Counted from the stretch's first letter, positions 17,511 to 28,100 are shown. The stretch: DNA of 64,000 nucleotides from Bacteroides luti (GCF_900128905.1 NZ_FQTV01000004.1:124001-188000); one strand, 5' to 3'. Notes: a model not told the origin generated them from the letters alone. Numbers and translations: made by a program.

Positions 17511-17668
17511 CCACTTTAAAGTTTAATATAATATTTATATTTAACTATAAAATGAAAATAATTGAAATAAAAGAAGATATTATACCTTACTTATTTAGTA
17601 TAAAATAATAGTTCCACAATTTATCGCAATTTCTCAAATTCATCTCCCATATCCCCCACTAAAACACC

Positions 17669-17693
17669 TAAAAAGCCCTAACAAAAGGGCTTT
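17669..17693 (-). terminator. Rho-independent terminator of the primase-like gene
   Basis: Read on the minus strand, AAAGCCCT, a 6-nt loop and AGGGCTTT are followed by further T. The hairpin lies about 60 bp past the stop codon of the VirE/primase-like gene. Confidence 0.6.
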
Positions 17694-17697
17694 CAAC

Positions 17698-17737
17698 TAG
17701 TAGCAGATAAAAAAGTTCAACTTTTCATCTGCTACTA
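17698..17737. repeat. Hairpin repeat, copy A (downstream of the primase gene)
   Basis: Arms TAGTAGCAGAT (17698-17708) and ATCTGCTACTA (17727-17737) are separated by an 18-bp AT-rich loop. The left arm plus AAAAA recurs in copies B (20309-20436) and C (35384-35510). CCCACTAAA occurs on either side of copy A (17656 and 17752). Confidence 0.7.
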
Positions 17738-17755
17738 AATCAAAACTATCTCCCA

Positions 17756-19837
17756 CTAAATTGGGCGTTCCGCAACATCATAATAGGTATTCCCGTTAAT
17801 CCTTCGGCTGGGGATGTTTAGCTTTTTAAGGATACGCCCAAAATGAATGGCTCTTGTGGCGGTTAGCTTAATTCCACTTTTCTTCTGTAACTGGGTGAAA
17901 ATCTCCACGGCAAGAAGTTCACTGCTCTCCTCGCCTGCTTCTGCGGGGCGATAGTATTGGTGGAAGAGTTGCTCGGCTGCCGGGGTTTGCTCGAACTCGC
18001 GGTTCTTGTTCATTAGTATAACCTCATCGTCTGCGTTAAACCAATAGCGTTCTCCGCTTTGCAGCTCACTGATTGCCTGGGCGTAGAGTTGCTCGTGGTT
18101 AATGGGTTGTGTGTCGTCTATCTTTCCGGTTAGCAGGATACAGATGAAACGACGGCCACCGGATTCATCGGTCAGCAAGTCGGCATGATTACTCGTGGCT
18201 ATGAACGATGCATAACGGCGAAGCTCCTGCACAGCGGTTTTGTGCGGCTTGCGGGTGTTCACCACCGGTTTCTGAAGAATATGCTTCAGAAAGGCTTGAT
18301 TGCCTGCGCTAATTTGGTCGAACTCATCAATGTTAATCAGCGCAAACCGATTAAGGGAGAGCTCGGCATCGCGCTTCTGGCTGAAGTCGACACTGTCCGT
18401 GTAGTATGCACGCAACGGTGGCGGAATTATATTGAGGCAGAAGGTGGACTTTTTATATCCTTGCGGACCAACGAGCAATGGTGCTGTGCTGTTGGCGTGC
18501 TTTTTATCTGTTCCTCTCCAATGGGCGGTCATGCAAAGGAACCAGCGGTGGAAAAAGTTGGGCCAATGTGGATTGTCGCACGGCACTGTATTGGCTAAAG
18601 CACGAATACGATCTTTCCCGTCCCACTTGGGAAGTGCGGAAAGATAGTGTTCAATGGGTGAAAATAGCGGAACTCTGTCTGAGTAAACGTAACGTTTCAC
18701 ATCTCTATCCCACAGTTGCAGCCCTTCAAACTGGGCATTGAGGGCAATGCTGTTCAAGGCTCTGTCACTGATAGGACGAAAATCAAAGATAAATGAATTG
18801 CGTTCTCTGTACTCCACCTCGGTGGTCTGTGTGTTATAGCGGAATTCATAACGGCGCTTCATAAACTCATCAGCTTTCATCGCCATACTTTGCTCGGGAC
18901 GGATGCAAGGCTTACTGCCGAAACTCTTGCCAATGAGATACGCATTATGAATGGTTTGCCTCACTTCTACTTCTTTTTCTTTCATGCCAAAATGAAGTAT
19001 TGCGCCATTCACCACCTCCTCTTCGGGAATGCCGGACTTGAAGCAGTTATTTGCCAGTGCCACCAGAAGCGGCTTCACTCCTTCTTCTCCCGAACAACCT
19101 CCAGTTTCGATCAATGCGGCATTCAAAGAGGTTTCAAACAGGGTGGAAACAACTCTGCTTCGTTCATATCCCGGAACAAGTCGCTGCAGAGGATTGTTCT
19201 CTTCCTGCACTGCCTCCTGATAGGTGGTTTCGGCAGGCATTTCTGTGGGCTGTTCCTGACGGATGGCGTGTGCATGGGGCGCAACATATAGTTCGGGATC
19301 AAAAGAGAGACGGCAACTATGCTCCAATGATGGCTTGTTTATTGTTATAGGAAATGGTATCTGCGACTGATATAACAGGACTGCACGGCGATAGGCATGT
19401 GCATGAAACAGTTCCGCTTTTCTGTACGTTTGCGGCAGAGTGCCGTCAGGGAGGGTGAATGGCACAAGTATCTTCACAGTTTTGCCTGTAGAGCCGATAA
19501 ACGCTGCTTTTGTCTGTGGAAAACCGGATGCAATGTGGCGAATACTGGCGGCCTCATCCGTACCGGAAAGATTGTTAACTTCCAGCAATACCAGTCCGTT
19601 GTACTGCTTCATCACCTGAGTTTCATTTTCTTTTTTAAATCCTGCGGCAAATAGTATCCGAGGGACTTTTTTTGCATAAATATTGCTTTCGGTATCATAA
19701 TGAATTTGTAAAGAATGTCTCATGGTTGTAACCAAGTGCTCTTTACCCTCATTTTTCATGCTATCTAATAAAGTTTCTAACTTTACCATACGTTGTGTCT
19801 TCTTCTCTCCAAGGCTTCTAATCTGCGTTATATTCAT
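17756..19837 (-). CDS. VirE/VapE-type primase-helicase (BT4734-like, DUF3874)
   Basis: A 693-aa protein of the Bacteroides BT4734/VirE family. The N-terminal part (about 1-190) is the BT4734-like primase-polymerase-type domain (YNGLVLLEVNNLSG, FIGSTGKTVKILVPF, SLEHSCRLSFDPELYV). A VirE N-terminal-like linker follows. A superfamily 3-like ATPase then has P-loop LLVGPQGYKKST (about 453-463) and Walker B ALINIDEFDQI. The C-terminus is a DUF3874 winged-helix-like tail. Such genes are multicopy in Bacteroides genomic islands, usually with an HU-like gene and an amidase gene; neither is here. A replication role in a mobile unit is inference. It is flanked by hairpin repeats and has a near-consensus -7 (TATCTTTA, 19861-19868) upstream. 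Confidence 0.8.
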   Translation of the reverse strand: MNITQIRSLGEKKTQRMVKLETLLDSMKNEGKEHLVTTMRHSLQIHYDTESNIYAKKVPRILFAAGFKKENETQVMKQYNGLVLLEVNNLSGTDEAASIRHIASGFPQTKAAFIGSTGKTVKILVPFTLPDGTLPQTYRKAELFHAHAYRRAVLLYQSQIPFPITINKPSLEHSCRLSFDPELYVAPHAHAIRQEQPTEMPAETTYQEAVQEENNPLQRLVPGYERSRVVSTLFETSLNAALIETGGCSGEEGVKPLLVALANNCFKSGIPEEEVVNGAILHFGMKEKEVEVRQTIHNAYLIGKSFGSKPCIRPEQSMAMKADEFMKRRYEFRYNTQTTEVEYRERNSFIFDFRPISDRALNSIALNAQFEGLQLWDRDVKRYVYSDRVPLFSPIEHYLSALPKWDGKDRIRALANTVPCDNPHWPNFFHRWFLCMTAHWRGTDKKHANSTAPLLVGPQGYKKSTFCLNIIPPPLRAYYTDSVDFSQKRDAELSLNRFALINIDEFDQISAGNQAFLKHILQKPVVNTRKPHKTAVQELRRYASFIATSNHADLLTDESGGRRFICILLTGKIDDTQPINHEQLYAQAISELQSGERYWFNADDEVILMNKNREFEQTPAAEQLFHQYYRPAEAGEESSELLAVEIFTQLQKKSGIKLTATRAIHFGRILKKLNIPSRRINGNTYYDVAERPI

Positions 19838-19991
19838 ATTTATTTTATTGTTTTGTGGTATAAAGATAATATCAAAAACTATTAAAAACCAAATAAAAAC
19901 ACCACTATTATTTAATTATTTTTTACTACATAATAACAAGAGAATTAAGCTATTTACTGGCGTAACATAAGCAAAAACTTAAAGAAATATT

Positions 19992-20083
19992 AGTAAGCCC
20001 GCATTCGAGGGCCCATCGGTCTGCAGCCGTAAACCCATGGGCCCCTGAATGCGGGCTTATCGGTTCACGGCTGCGGGCTTACT
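19992..20083. repeat. GC-rich element with two mutually exclusive hairpins
   Basis: Fold 1 pairs 19994-20006 with 20047-20059 (13 bp, TAAGCCCGCATTC arm) and 20009-20016 with 20037-20044 (GGGCCCAT arm). Fold 2 pairs 19992-20003 with 20072-20083 (12 bp, AGTAAGCCCGCA arm) and 20023-20030 with 20067-20074 (GCAGCCGT arm). Both use the same left arm. The element is far more GC-rich than the DNA around it and lies about 155-245 bp before the primase gene. Confidence 0.75.
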
Positions 20084-20308
20084 TAGCATTAAGGAAAGAA
20101 TTATATAACAGACTAAATGAAACACGATAGCAGTAACCGACTTTCAGGAAGAGGCTTAAACCCTAAAATGAATGGAGAAAAGCAATCACTACACTCACGC
20201 ATTATGTCGAAAAAGAACTACTCCATCACGGGTATTTCCGGAAGAAATTTCTCTGCTTTCTTTGAGCATAAAAAATAAAAATTGAGCCATTACAAACTAG
20301 TGGCAGAT

Positions 20309-20436
20309 GCAGGATTTAGTAGCAGATAAAAATGTATAGAACATTTATCTGCCACCAGATTAAACATCTGATTATAGGATTATTAGATGCATTTTAGTGG
20401 CAGGTAGCAGATGATAATGCTTTTTTCGTTTTTTTC
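20309..20436. repeat. Dispersed repeat, copy B (upstream of the primase gene)
   Basis: About 128 bp, clearly alignable with copy C 15 kb away. Both start GCAGGATTTAGTAGCAGATA and share an ACATTTATCT segment, AATCTGATTATA-like and ATTAGA blocks, a TAGTGGCAGG/TAGTAGCAGG block, and a final GATGAT(A/T)ATGC plus T-rich tract. An inverted repeat (AGTAGCAGATAAAAATGT against ACATTTATCTGCCACCA) matches the hairpin of copy A. Confidence 0.8.
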
Positions 20437-20445
20437 TAATAGAAA

Positions 20446-20477
20446 AAGCGGATAGATTGTATTTAATCTATCCGCTT
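20446..20477 (-). terminator. Rho-independent terminator of the SusC/D-GH32 operon
   Basis: Arms AAGCGGATAGATT and AATCTATCCGCTT have a short loop. On the minus strand the stem is followed by TTTT. It lies 39 bp past the GH32 stop codon. Confidence 0.85.
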
Positions 20478-20515
20478 AATTCAAAATAATTGCAATTGTA
20501 AAGTTTGCCAGTTCT

Positions 20516-22039
20516 TTACTTATTCAGTGCTACCTCTGTAAATACTGCTTCACCACCTTCGGCAAATATACCCCAGGGGTTCTGATTCATTTGATAAATT
20601 CGGTTACTCAATGCAATTACACCATTTACATAAATAACACAAACAGAGTTTTCTATAACAATAGTCACTTTAAATTGTTTATTTTCAGGTATTGTAAGAG
20701 GAGTTGAAGTGCGCGTAGCCAATACGTTGCCGTCTTTTATGTAGTCCAGTTTCAACGTTTTACTAGTTAAATCGAATACCAGATCATGTACCTCACTGCG
20801 AGCACCTCCGGCACCAAACTCAAAGCCAAAGCGGGTAGCCGTACTTGCTTTTACTGTAGTCGTAATTTTATATGTTCCTTTTTGACGATCAAACAGTGCT
20901 ATGGCCTTGCCACTTGTACCATTCAATGTATAACTATTGTCTTGCACTTGTGCATTGTTATTTACCAAGGCCTTTAGAGCTACTTCGTTGTTTAGTTTCT
21001 GATCAACCGATGCGGGGATAGTTACATTCAGCGTTCCATCACTATTTTGTGTCAACTGGTGAACAACCAATGATCCTGCCCAACCATAATCACTGGTATC
21101 ATTATTTCCACTACGGGTAGGACACCATCCGAATAAGAAACGATTTGTACCGTCACTTGCAGTCTTTCCGGCATAGTAAGCAATGCCATCCAGAGCTGAA
21201 TAGGAAGGAACTTTCCAGTCGTTAGTTCCTACAACCCGATAACGATAGTGCACTTTGCGGTCATTATTAGCCCAGTCCCAGTTAGAGTATACCAAATATT
21301 GGTAATTTCCCATAGTAAATACATCCGGACATTCCATTACTCGTTCTCCATTAAAGTAGAAGGGGTCTTCCAGTTTCCAGTTCAACAAATCGGTAGAAGA
21401 GTATTGTGCAATAACTGCTTGCCAATCATTCACTGCTGCCACATAACCACGGGTAGTAATGAACATCTTATAAACGTTACCTTCTTTCATCACGAATGGA
21501 TCACGGAATTCATTAGCATCATATCCGTTGGCAGCCTGAAGTGAAAAATTAGTTTGCTTAGTCCAAGTTTTCATATCCTTTGATGTAGCTAAATAAATTT
21601 TCTCGGCAGGATTAAGATTTGCATTGTGTGCAGTGTAATAAGCATAATAGGTATCGCCCGCTTTTATTACCGAACCTGTACCCAAAGCATCTTCCTGACT
21701 TCCGTCCGCTCCGCAAGGAATTACTTCGCCGTTATCTTCATACGTCATAAAGTCGCTTGTAGTTGTCTTTGCCCAAGGGTGAAAAGTGGCAGCTCCATCA
21801 CGTGCATCAAACAAGTAGAACACATGAAATTTCCCATTTTCGTAAAAAGGCATTGGGTCCCCCACCCAGCCATTGGATGGCTTCCAGAAGGAAGCATACG
21901 TCTGGTGTAAGTCGTTTACATCAAAATAAGAAGGAGCAGAAAGATCTGCATTTGGATCGTTGCACACGTATTCCTGATCACTGCAAGCCGTAAGGCTTGC
22001 AAGTGAAAGGAGAGTTGTTACAATATAATTAAGTTTCAT
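20516..22039 (-). CDS. GH32 surface lipoprotein, probable levanase (BT1760-like)
   Basis: A 507-aa family 32 fructan hydrolase exported as a lipoprotein (LASLTAC, lipidated C19). The five-bladed propeller has the nucleophile in GWVGDPMPFYENG (D61, replacing the usual WMNDPNG text), the transition-state stabiliser in FRDP (D180) and the acid/base in MECPDV (E236). A C-terminal beta-sandwich follows (about 350-507). As the last gene of the SusC-SusD-SGBP-GH32 operon it holds the position of the surface endo-levanase BT1760 in B. thetaiotaomicron. Endo action on levan is inferred from this synteny. The altered nucleophile motif suggests a subsite unlike that of invertases. Confidence 0.85.
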   Translation of the reverse strand: MKLNYIVTTLLSLASLTACSDQEYVCNDPNADLSAPSYFDVNDLHQTYASFWKPSNGWVGDPMPFYENGKFHVFYLFDARDGAATFHPWAKTTTSDFMTYEDNGEVIPCGADGSQEDALGTGSVIKAGDTYYAYYTAHNANLNPAEKIYLATSKDMKTWTKQTNFSLQAANGYDANEFRDPFVMKEGNVYKMFITTRGYVAAVNDWQAVIAQYSSTDLLNWKLEDPFYFNGERVMECPDVFTMGNYQYLVYSNWDWANNDRKVHYRYRVVGTNDWKVPSYSALDGIAYYAGKTASDGTNRFLFGWCPTRSGNNDTSDYGWAGSLVVHQLTQNSDGTLNVTIPASVDQKLNNEVALKALVNNNAQVQDNSYTLNGTSGKAIALFDRQKGTYKITTTVKASTATRFGFEFGAGGARSEVHDLVFDLTSKTLKLDYIKDGNVLATRTSTPLTIPENKQFKVTIVIENSVCVIYVNGVIALSNRIYQMNQNPWGIFAEGGEAVFTEVALNK

Positions 22040-22054
22040 AATTCTTCAATTTTA

Positions 22055-23434
22055 TTATTTAGCCAGATAATTCAAAATATTCCCAGTCAGAGTCTCCAAA
22101 TTGTCAAGATAAGAATTAGCAGGTGATCCATCTTCATTATACCAGTCATAACTTTCTACAGCAATGGTGATAGTAGCTCCATTACCATTTTGACGTTCGT
22201 ATTCAGTAATAATGGAACGTTGATTCATAGCATCGTCCCAATAGAAACTAGCTAGTTGTTTACCACCATTCTCGTTTTGCCATTTTGCTACATCAAAATT
22301 GTAACCTGTCCATGTATCAAAGTTCCAGATGGCATTGTGTCCTTTTACTTTCACTCCCTTGCCCATTATGTAGAAGCGTGATGTTTCTCCAATTTCCATG
22401 CGCAAACCTTTAAAGATAGGATGGTTTTCGTGACCGGTGAATCTCATTCCCCAATTTTCGCCTAAGGTTGAAGGACTATTTCCATATCCCCAGTCATTAT
22501 TCCACATTTTCCCATTTTTGGCAATATCAAGTGATGCTCCCAAAGAAGCACCTGCAGAAGTAAGTAATAAACCTCCTCCTTGTGTATGGAACTTCTTCAA
22601 CGCATCAATAACTGTTGCATCGGTAGCAATAGACGGAATTTCAAGTTTATCAGGGTCACAATGATACCAAAGCACACCATACTTACTTAAATCGGCCCCT
22701 TTCTTGATAGCATCGAAGGATATATATACAGGGTCTACAAAATTCTCAGATAACCAGTTCCATGCAGCTTTTTCATCCAAATTAGTAATTTCACCGGCAG
22801 TAGCAGCTTCTCCTAAGAATCCTACCGGAGTAAGATCTGTAGGCACTACTGTTACTTTGTAGGTAAATGTTTCGTCCAGATAGGAGATATTGTAATCCAC
22901 CGGACTCGTAAAATCAAGAGTCGTTGCAGTTGGTGATACTACTTTTGCCCCATCGGTAATTGTAAATTTGGGAGTTAAAGCTGTAACATCTTCCCCTTTT
23001 GGATAAAGTACTGTAATAGTACGGACTGACTGATGAATAACCCCTTTATATTTGCCGATTGAGAACGTTAGGATTTTTGTTTTATCACTTACATGAGAAG
23101 CCACAACATTATAATCATGATAAAGATTCCCATTGACAACACGGTAAACTGTCACTTTTGAAAGGTCAATTGGCCCTTCAGGATTTTCAGGGCTTACAAT
23201 ATGTGCACCTTCAGATAGAGTTATAACAGGTGTGATCTTGGTTAAATCGGTTGCAGAAGGGAAAACTAATTCAATAAGACCAGATGTTTCATTCAATGTT
23301 TCTAATTTAGCATTCGCAGAAAAGGTCTTGATTTTCACCTCACCCGAATTGCTTATTCCGTTGTAATCTTCGCTACATGATACTAAATTTAGTATCATTA
23401 TTAAAGATAAGAATATGTATATAGATTTTTTCAT
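22055..23434 (-). CDS. Surface glycan-binding lipoprotein (DUF4960, BT1761-like)
   Basis: A 459-aa lipoprotein (LNLVSCSED lipobox). Residues 25-210 contain two Ig-like repeats (each with a TDLTKITPVITLSEGA / EDVTALTPKFTITDGA pattern). The rest (about 215-459) is a DUF4960-type domain rich in Trp and Tyr (AAWNWLSENF, LWYHCDPDKL, AIWNFDTWTGYNF). No hydrolase residues are recognised. It lies 15 bp before the GH32 gene and 33 bp after susD. In B. thetaiotaomicron the equivalent BT1761 binds levan on the cell surface; the same role is inferred here. Confidence 0.8.
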   Translation of the reverse strand: MKKSIYIFLSLIMILNLVSCSEDYNGISNSGEVKIKTFSANAKLETLNETSGLIELVFPSATDLTKITPVITLSEGAHIVSPENPEGPIDLSKVTVYRVVNGNLYHDYNVVASHVSDKTKILTFSIGKYKGVIHQSVRTITVLYPKGEDVTALTPKFTITDGAKVVSPTATTLDFTSPVDYNISYLDETFTYKVTVVPTDLTPVGFLGEAATAGEITNLDEKAAWNWLSENFVDPVYISFDAIKKGADLSKYGVLWYHCDPDKLEIPSIATDATVIDALKKFHTQGGGLLLTSAGASLGASLDIAKNGKMWNNDWGYGNSPSTLGENWGMRFTGHENHPIFKGLRMEIGETSRFYIMGKGVKVKGHNAIWNFDTWTGYNFDVAKWQNENGGKQLASFYWDDAMNQRSIITEYERQNGNGATITIAVESYDWYNEDGSPANSYLDNLETLTGNILNYLAK

Positions 23435-23467
23435 TTTAATATATCTTTAAATTGTAATTTGACTACA

Positions 23468-25150
23468 TTATTTCCATCCTGGATTTTGCTTATACACCCC
23501 ATTTGTGAAATTTATCTGTTGCTGAGGTATTGGAATGTATTCATCCTGATTCTTATCAAACTTACCAGCAGAAAGGAATGAACGTCGGGCAGACTCGCTA
23601 TTGAAATAATTGTTCATAACCTGACTGGCAATACCCCAACGTACAAGATCAAAGAAACGATTTCCTTCCATTGCTAGTTCCAAACGACGTTCCCAACGAA
23701 GTGCCTGACGAGCAAAATCTTTATTCCATACACAATTTACTCCATTTTTATACAAGGAAATATTAAGATTATTTGCATACGGAATAAATGTAGTACTATT
23801 CTTGGCACGTTCACGAATCATATTGATAAGTGGAAGTGCTTCTTGTTCACGATTCAGTTCTATAAGAGCCTCAGCACGCATTAATATAACATCTGCATAA
23901 CGTAGTACAATTCTATTTTTAGAGTTTCCATAAAATGGAGAGACATTTACAAAACAGTCACATGAAGGATCTACATTTTCTTTTAAAGAAGCATACAGAC
24001 CATAAACAGAAGGATTTCTATTCCATTTCTCTTGATAAATTAACTCTTCATTGTACTTATAGGGTACTCCAGGAAGAGCAACTGTATGATATAAACGTGG
24101 GTCTACTTTATCAAGAGTTTTATCGTAATTTTTATTATTAAAGGAGTCAAATTCTGGTAATCCGTTAGCTGTTTTAAAAGAATTCACCAAATTTTGACTT
24201 GGTTTATGGAAGTCACAACAACCTAATCCCATTGGCACAGAAAGTACATCTCCCCAATTCAAGCGACCAAACATAGTACCGTCTCCTGTAGAATATTGTA
24301 CTGCAAACAATGATTCAGGTCCGTTTTGATAGGCTCCCGGTAAAAAGTTACATGCTATATCCGGCTCTAACTTATAAGAAGAATTCATCACTACCTGGGT
24401 ATAATCTAATACCTGATTTAAATCCTGAGCGTTTATTTCTGTCACACTATTTTTCTCATCCTGACGGTAAGCCTTGAAAATGTACGCTTTTGCAAGATAA
24501 GCAGCCGCTGCAATCTTATTGGCTCTTCCAACCTGACTTTGAGCTACCGGTAATAAATCGTATGCTTTTTGAAAGTCATTGCAAATAAATTCCCATTGTT
24601 TGTCATTAGGTAATGTATTAGGTACCTTATCATACTCATTCAACGGAGTATCTTCATCAACCAAAGGAATATGTCCAAAAACTTCTTTTAGCATAAAGTA
24701 GAAATGTCCTCTCAAGAAATACATTTCTCCCATACGGGCGTCTTTATTAGGAAATTGAGATTTATCCACACTTTTCAAAACACTAAGTGCAGAGTTGGCA
24801 CGCGAGATTGCTTCATAAATAAAAAACCATAAGCCATCTGCTTCACCAAAATCTGATTTTATATTTTCTGATATTTCATAAAAATGAAAGTTTACAATAT
24901 CATTTTCATCATTACCACCTTTATATGCATCATCGGAACGTACGTTACCATATGGCCAAAGACTGAAAGGTTTATCATAATGGTCGTTTCCTAAAGAAGA
25001 ATAAGCTGCAGATACTAGTCCTTCTATCTGCTCAGGACCTTTAACCTGTTCTTCATCAAGGATTCCCTGAGGAGTTTCATCAAGAAAGTTACAACTATTG
25101 AGCATTAATGCTGAAACAGAAGCCAAAACTAAATATTTAATTTTTTTCAT
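23468..25150 (-). CDS. susD: SusD-like outer-membrane glycan-binding lipoprotein
   Basis: A 560-aa SusD/RagB lipoprotein (LMLNSCNFLDETPQG lipobox at the N-terminus). The TPR-like helical scaffold is visible as YFLRGHFYFMLKEVFGHIPL, ADVILMRAEALIELN and RWERRLELAMEGNRFFDLVRWG, all typical SusD text, with the standard ending (YIPIPQQQINFT, QNPGW). It forms the lid of the SusC transporter and binds oligofructans outside the cell. It starts 14 bp after susC. Confidence 0.93.
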   Translation of the reverse strand: MKKIKYLVLASVSALMLNSCNFLDETPQGILDEEQVKGPEQIEGLVSAAYSSLGNDHYDKPFSLWPYGNVRSDDAYKGGNDENDIVNFHFYEISENIKSDFGEADGLWFFIYEAISRANSALSVLKSVDKSQFPNKDARMGEMYFLRGHFYFMLKEVFGHIPLVDEDTPLNEYDKVPNTLPNDKQWEFICNDFQKAYDLLPVAQSQVGRANKIAAAAYLAKAYIFKAYRQDEKNSVTEINAQDLNQVLDYTQVVMNSSYKLEPDIACNFLPGAYQNGPESLFAVQYSTGDGTMFGRLNWGDVLSVPMGLGCCDFHKPSQNLVNSFKTANGLPEFDSFNNKNYDKTLDKVDPRLYHTVALPGVPYKYNEELIYQEKWNRNPSVYGLYASLKENVDPSCDCFVNVSPFYGNSKNRIVLRYADVILMRAEALIELNREQEALPLINMIRERAKNSTTFIPYANNLNISLYKNGVNCVWNKDFARQALRWERRLELAMEGNRFFDLVRWGIASQVMNNYFNSESARRSFLSAGKFDKNQDEYIPIPQQQINFTNGVYKQNPGWK

Positions 25151-25164
25151 TGTACGAGGTCTTT

Positions 25165-28100
25165 TTAAAATGAAACATTAACACCAAAGGTCACTGTCAA
25201 AGGAATAGGATAACCCCATCCTGGATTTTCAGGGTCAACGCCTGTAAAATTTTTGCTTTTGATCGTAAATAGATTCTGAGCACTAGCATAGATGCGGAAT
25301 TTTTCTACTTTTATTTTATGCAATACTTGCTGAGGTATATTGTATCCTAACTGGATATTACGGAGTTTCAGGTATGAACCATTTTCAACAAAATAAGAAG
25401 AAAAACGAGATTCATTATTAGTATCGCTATAAGATAATGCCGGAATATTTGAATTAGGATTAGTAACTGGATCCCAAGCTTTAAGAAGGCGAGCGCCTTT
25501 ATTTGAACGGGTATCTGATACACTCCAGAAATCTGTTGTATATTTTACAGAATTAACTACATCTACATTTTGAATACCTTGAAAATACATTATCAAATCA
25601 AAGTTTTTATATGACAAATCTATATTTAAACCGTAAGCAAAATCAGGAAACGGATCACCAATCCATGTACGGTCTTTATCATTTACTACGCCATCATTGT
25701 TCAGATCTCTGTATCTAATGCGTCCCAAAGCCTTACCATCTTGTTTAGAGTGTTGATCAAGATCGTCTTGTGTTTTAAAAATACCGTCGGCCACATATCC
25801 ATAGAATGAACCTAGTGGACGTCCCAGTATGTTATCATAGGTACCGTTACCACCATAAGATTTTTTCACCGATTCAGGCAGGTAAGTCACCTTGTTTGCA
25901 TTGGTTGATATATTACCAGTTATGTCATACTGCAAACCTGAATTCATTTTTCCGCGATAACCTAATGTTAACTCAAAGCCTTTATTCTCCATAGCAGCAC
26001 CATTATACCATTTATTTGCTCCTTCTCCCATGATTGCGGCATAGCCCGGTAAATAAAGAATATTTTTTGTTTTCTTAATGTAGTATTCAGCTGAGCCGTA
26101 AAGAGCTTGTCCAAAGAATCCATAATCAAGACCAATATTGGTTTGTGTAGTTGTCTCCCATTTTAAATCAGGATTTTGAAGTTGTGTTCTTTTAAAGCCT
26201 GAACTTAGCAATCCAGAACCTGTTCCATTCAAGTCATAAGCTGTCCCCCATACTGCATTCCATGTAGGATCTCCTTTTCCGTAATCAGTAACATAAATAT
26301 CATATATTGCTGTATTTGCCATTTCCTGATTACCTGTTTGTCCCCAACCAAAACGAAGCTTTAAATCAGACAACCAGTCATGCGTTTTTTCCATGAAAGC
26401 TTCCTGATTAATTTTCCATCCAAGATTAAAGGCAGGAAACATACCCCAGCGATTATTCTTTCCAAAACGAGATGATCCATCACGACGTAATGTTACAGAA
26501 GCAAGATACTTTTCGTTGTATGCATAATTAATTTTACCAAAGTATGATTGCAGTGAATAGGCAGTAGAGCTACCAGTGCCTTCACTGGTTCCTGTTCCAA
26601 GATCTGGCCACATATAATCCGGAGTTTCTACAGCAAAGCCTTCACGTGAAGCTGAAAAATTGATATCACTCTGACGAAACATTTCCATACCTAGCATAGT
26701 TTCAAAACGATTTTTCCCAATTTCAAAATCGTATGTTGCAGTATTCGACCATGTCCATTTTGTCCAGTGTGCCTGCTCTATCAAGGATTTGGTTTTATCA
26801 CTTTGGAGATAACCTGTTTGATAACTATATGTGAGCGATCTTTTATAAAAATTGCCATAATCCAAGCCAAAACTAGAACGAATATTCAGTTTTTTAATGG
26901 GTTGAATGTTTATATAAGCATTACCAAATGTACGCCAGTAATTATAACGGTTGTCTTTATTATCATTTACTAATCGGGCTGGATTTTGACGATCCGGAAG
27001 TCCGGTTATAGGACCTCCCCAGTTTTTCCCATCTTCTGTATGCACTGGTATAAAAGGAACTGCAATCAATGCAGCTTCAATTATCTGATATGGTTGAGTT
27101 ACTTCGGAAGTTTTGTTTATTGTGAAATTCTCCCCTATTGTAACAATATCGCCCAATAGTTTATAGTCACTATTCATTCGGGCAGAAATACGATTAAAAT
27201 CAGTGTATTTTACCAGTCCTTCATTATCATAGTAACTCAGTGATAAAAAACTATTTCCTTTTTCTGTACCATTGCTAACAGAAAGATTATACGACTGTGC
27301 GATGCCTGTGCGTGTAACTTCATCAAACCAGTTAGTATTTGCCGGTTTCATAGTTTTTGCATCGTCAAGATATTCCGGAAATAAAACGTTGTTTAAAACT
27401 TTGTTGCCTGCTGCATCAATACTTTCTTGATAACGGATACCTATATTATTATCATTAGCATCTTTTCCTGAATTTACAGAGGCTTTCCACATAGCTTCAG
27501 CATACTCTTTTGAACTAAGAATATCTATTTTATTAGTATAGCTGGACATCGTAACATATGAATCAAAGTTTACCTTGACAAGGCCTTTCTTTCCTTTCTT
27601 TGTTGTAACAACAATGACACCGTTTGCCGCACGCGAACCATAAATACTTGAAGACGATGCATCGCGAAGTACCTGGATACTTTCAATATCATTTCCATTT
27701 AGTTCGTGCATGCCTGAAGTAGTAGGAACACCATCAATAATATATAGCGGATCATTATTGTTCAGCGTTCCGATACCACGAATACGAATAGTGGCAGCTC
27801 CACTTGGTGTTCCGTCAGAAGTGACTGTCATACCGGCAACACGTCCTTGCAGCGCCTTCATCGGATTGTTTTCGGCTGCGGACATCATATCGTTCACTTT
27901 CACGACAGAAACAGCTCCGGTGAGGTCAGCTTTACGTTCTGTGCGATAACCTACAGCAACAACTTCATCTAATAATAGGGAAGATTCCTTTAAAGCAACA
28001 TTAATAATAGTTTGTGCACCTACAATTACTTCCTGTTTATCGTATCCAATGAAAGAAAAGGTGAGTATCTCATTTTTTTGTACTGATAATTGGTAATTAC

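Larger units (their letters stand above)
19838..20515. other. Long intergenic region with structured elements
   Basis: 678 bp between two minus-strand genes. It holds the GC-rich bistable hairpin (19992-20083), repeat copy B (20309-20436) and the GH32 terminator (20446-20477). One short plus-strand ORF (20168-20278, 36 codons, MNGEKQSLHS to FFEHKK) has no recognised family or clear ribosome site. I do not call it a gene. Confidence 0.6.

Noticed and set aside
18185..18741. Overlapping plus-strand frames inside the primase gene
   Set aside because: Three different frames open at the same place reflect the higher GC of this gene. None resembles a protein family.
20168..20278. 36-codon plus-strand ORF in the intergenic region after the primase gene
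   Set aside because: No recognised family, no clear ribosome site, and it lies among structured repeats. Too weak to call as a gene.
17120..20278. Possible CRISPR array from the repeated TAGTAGCAGAT sequences
   Set aside because: Copies are kilobases apart, form hairpins, and there are no regular spacers or cas genes.
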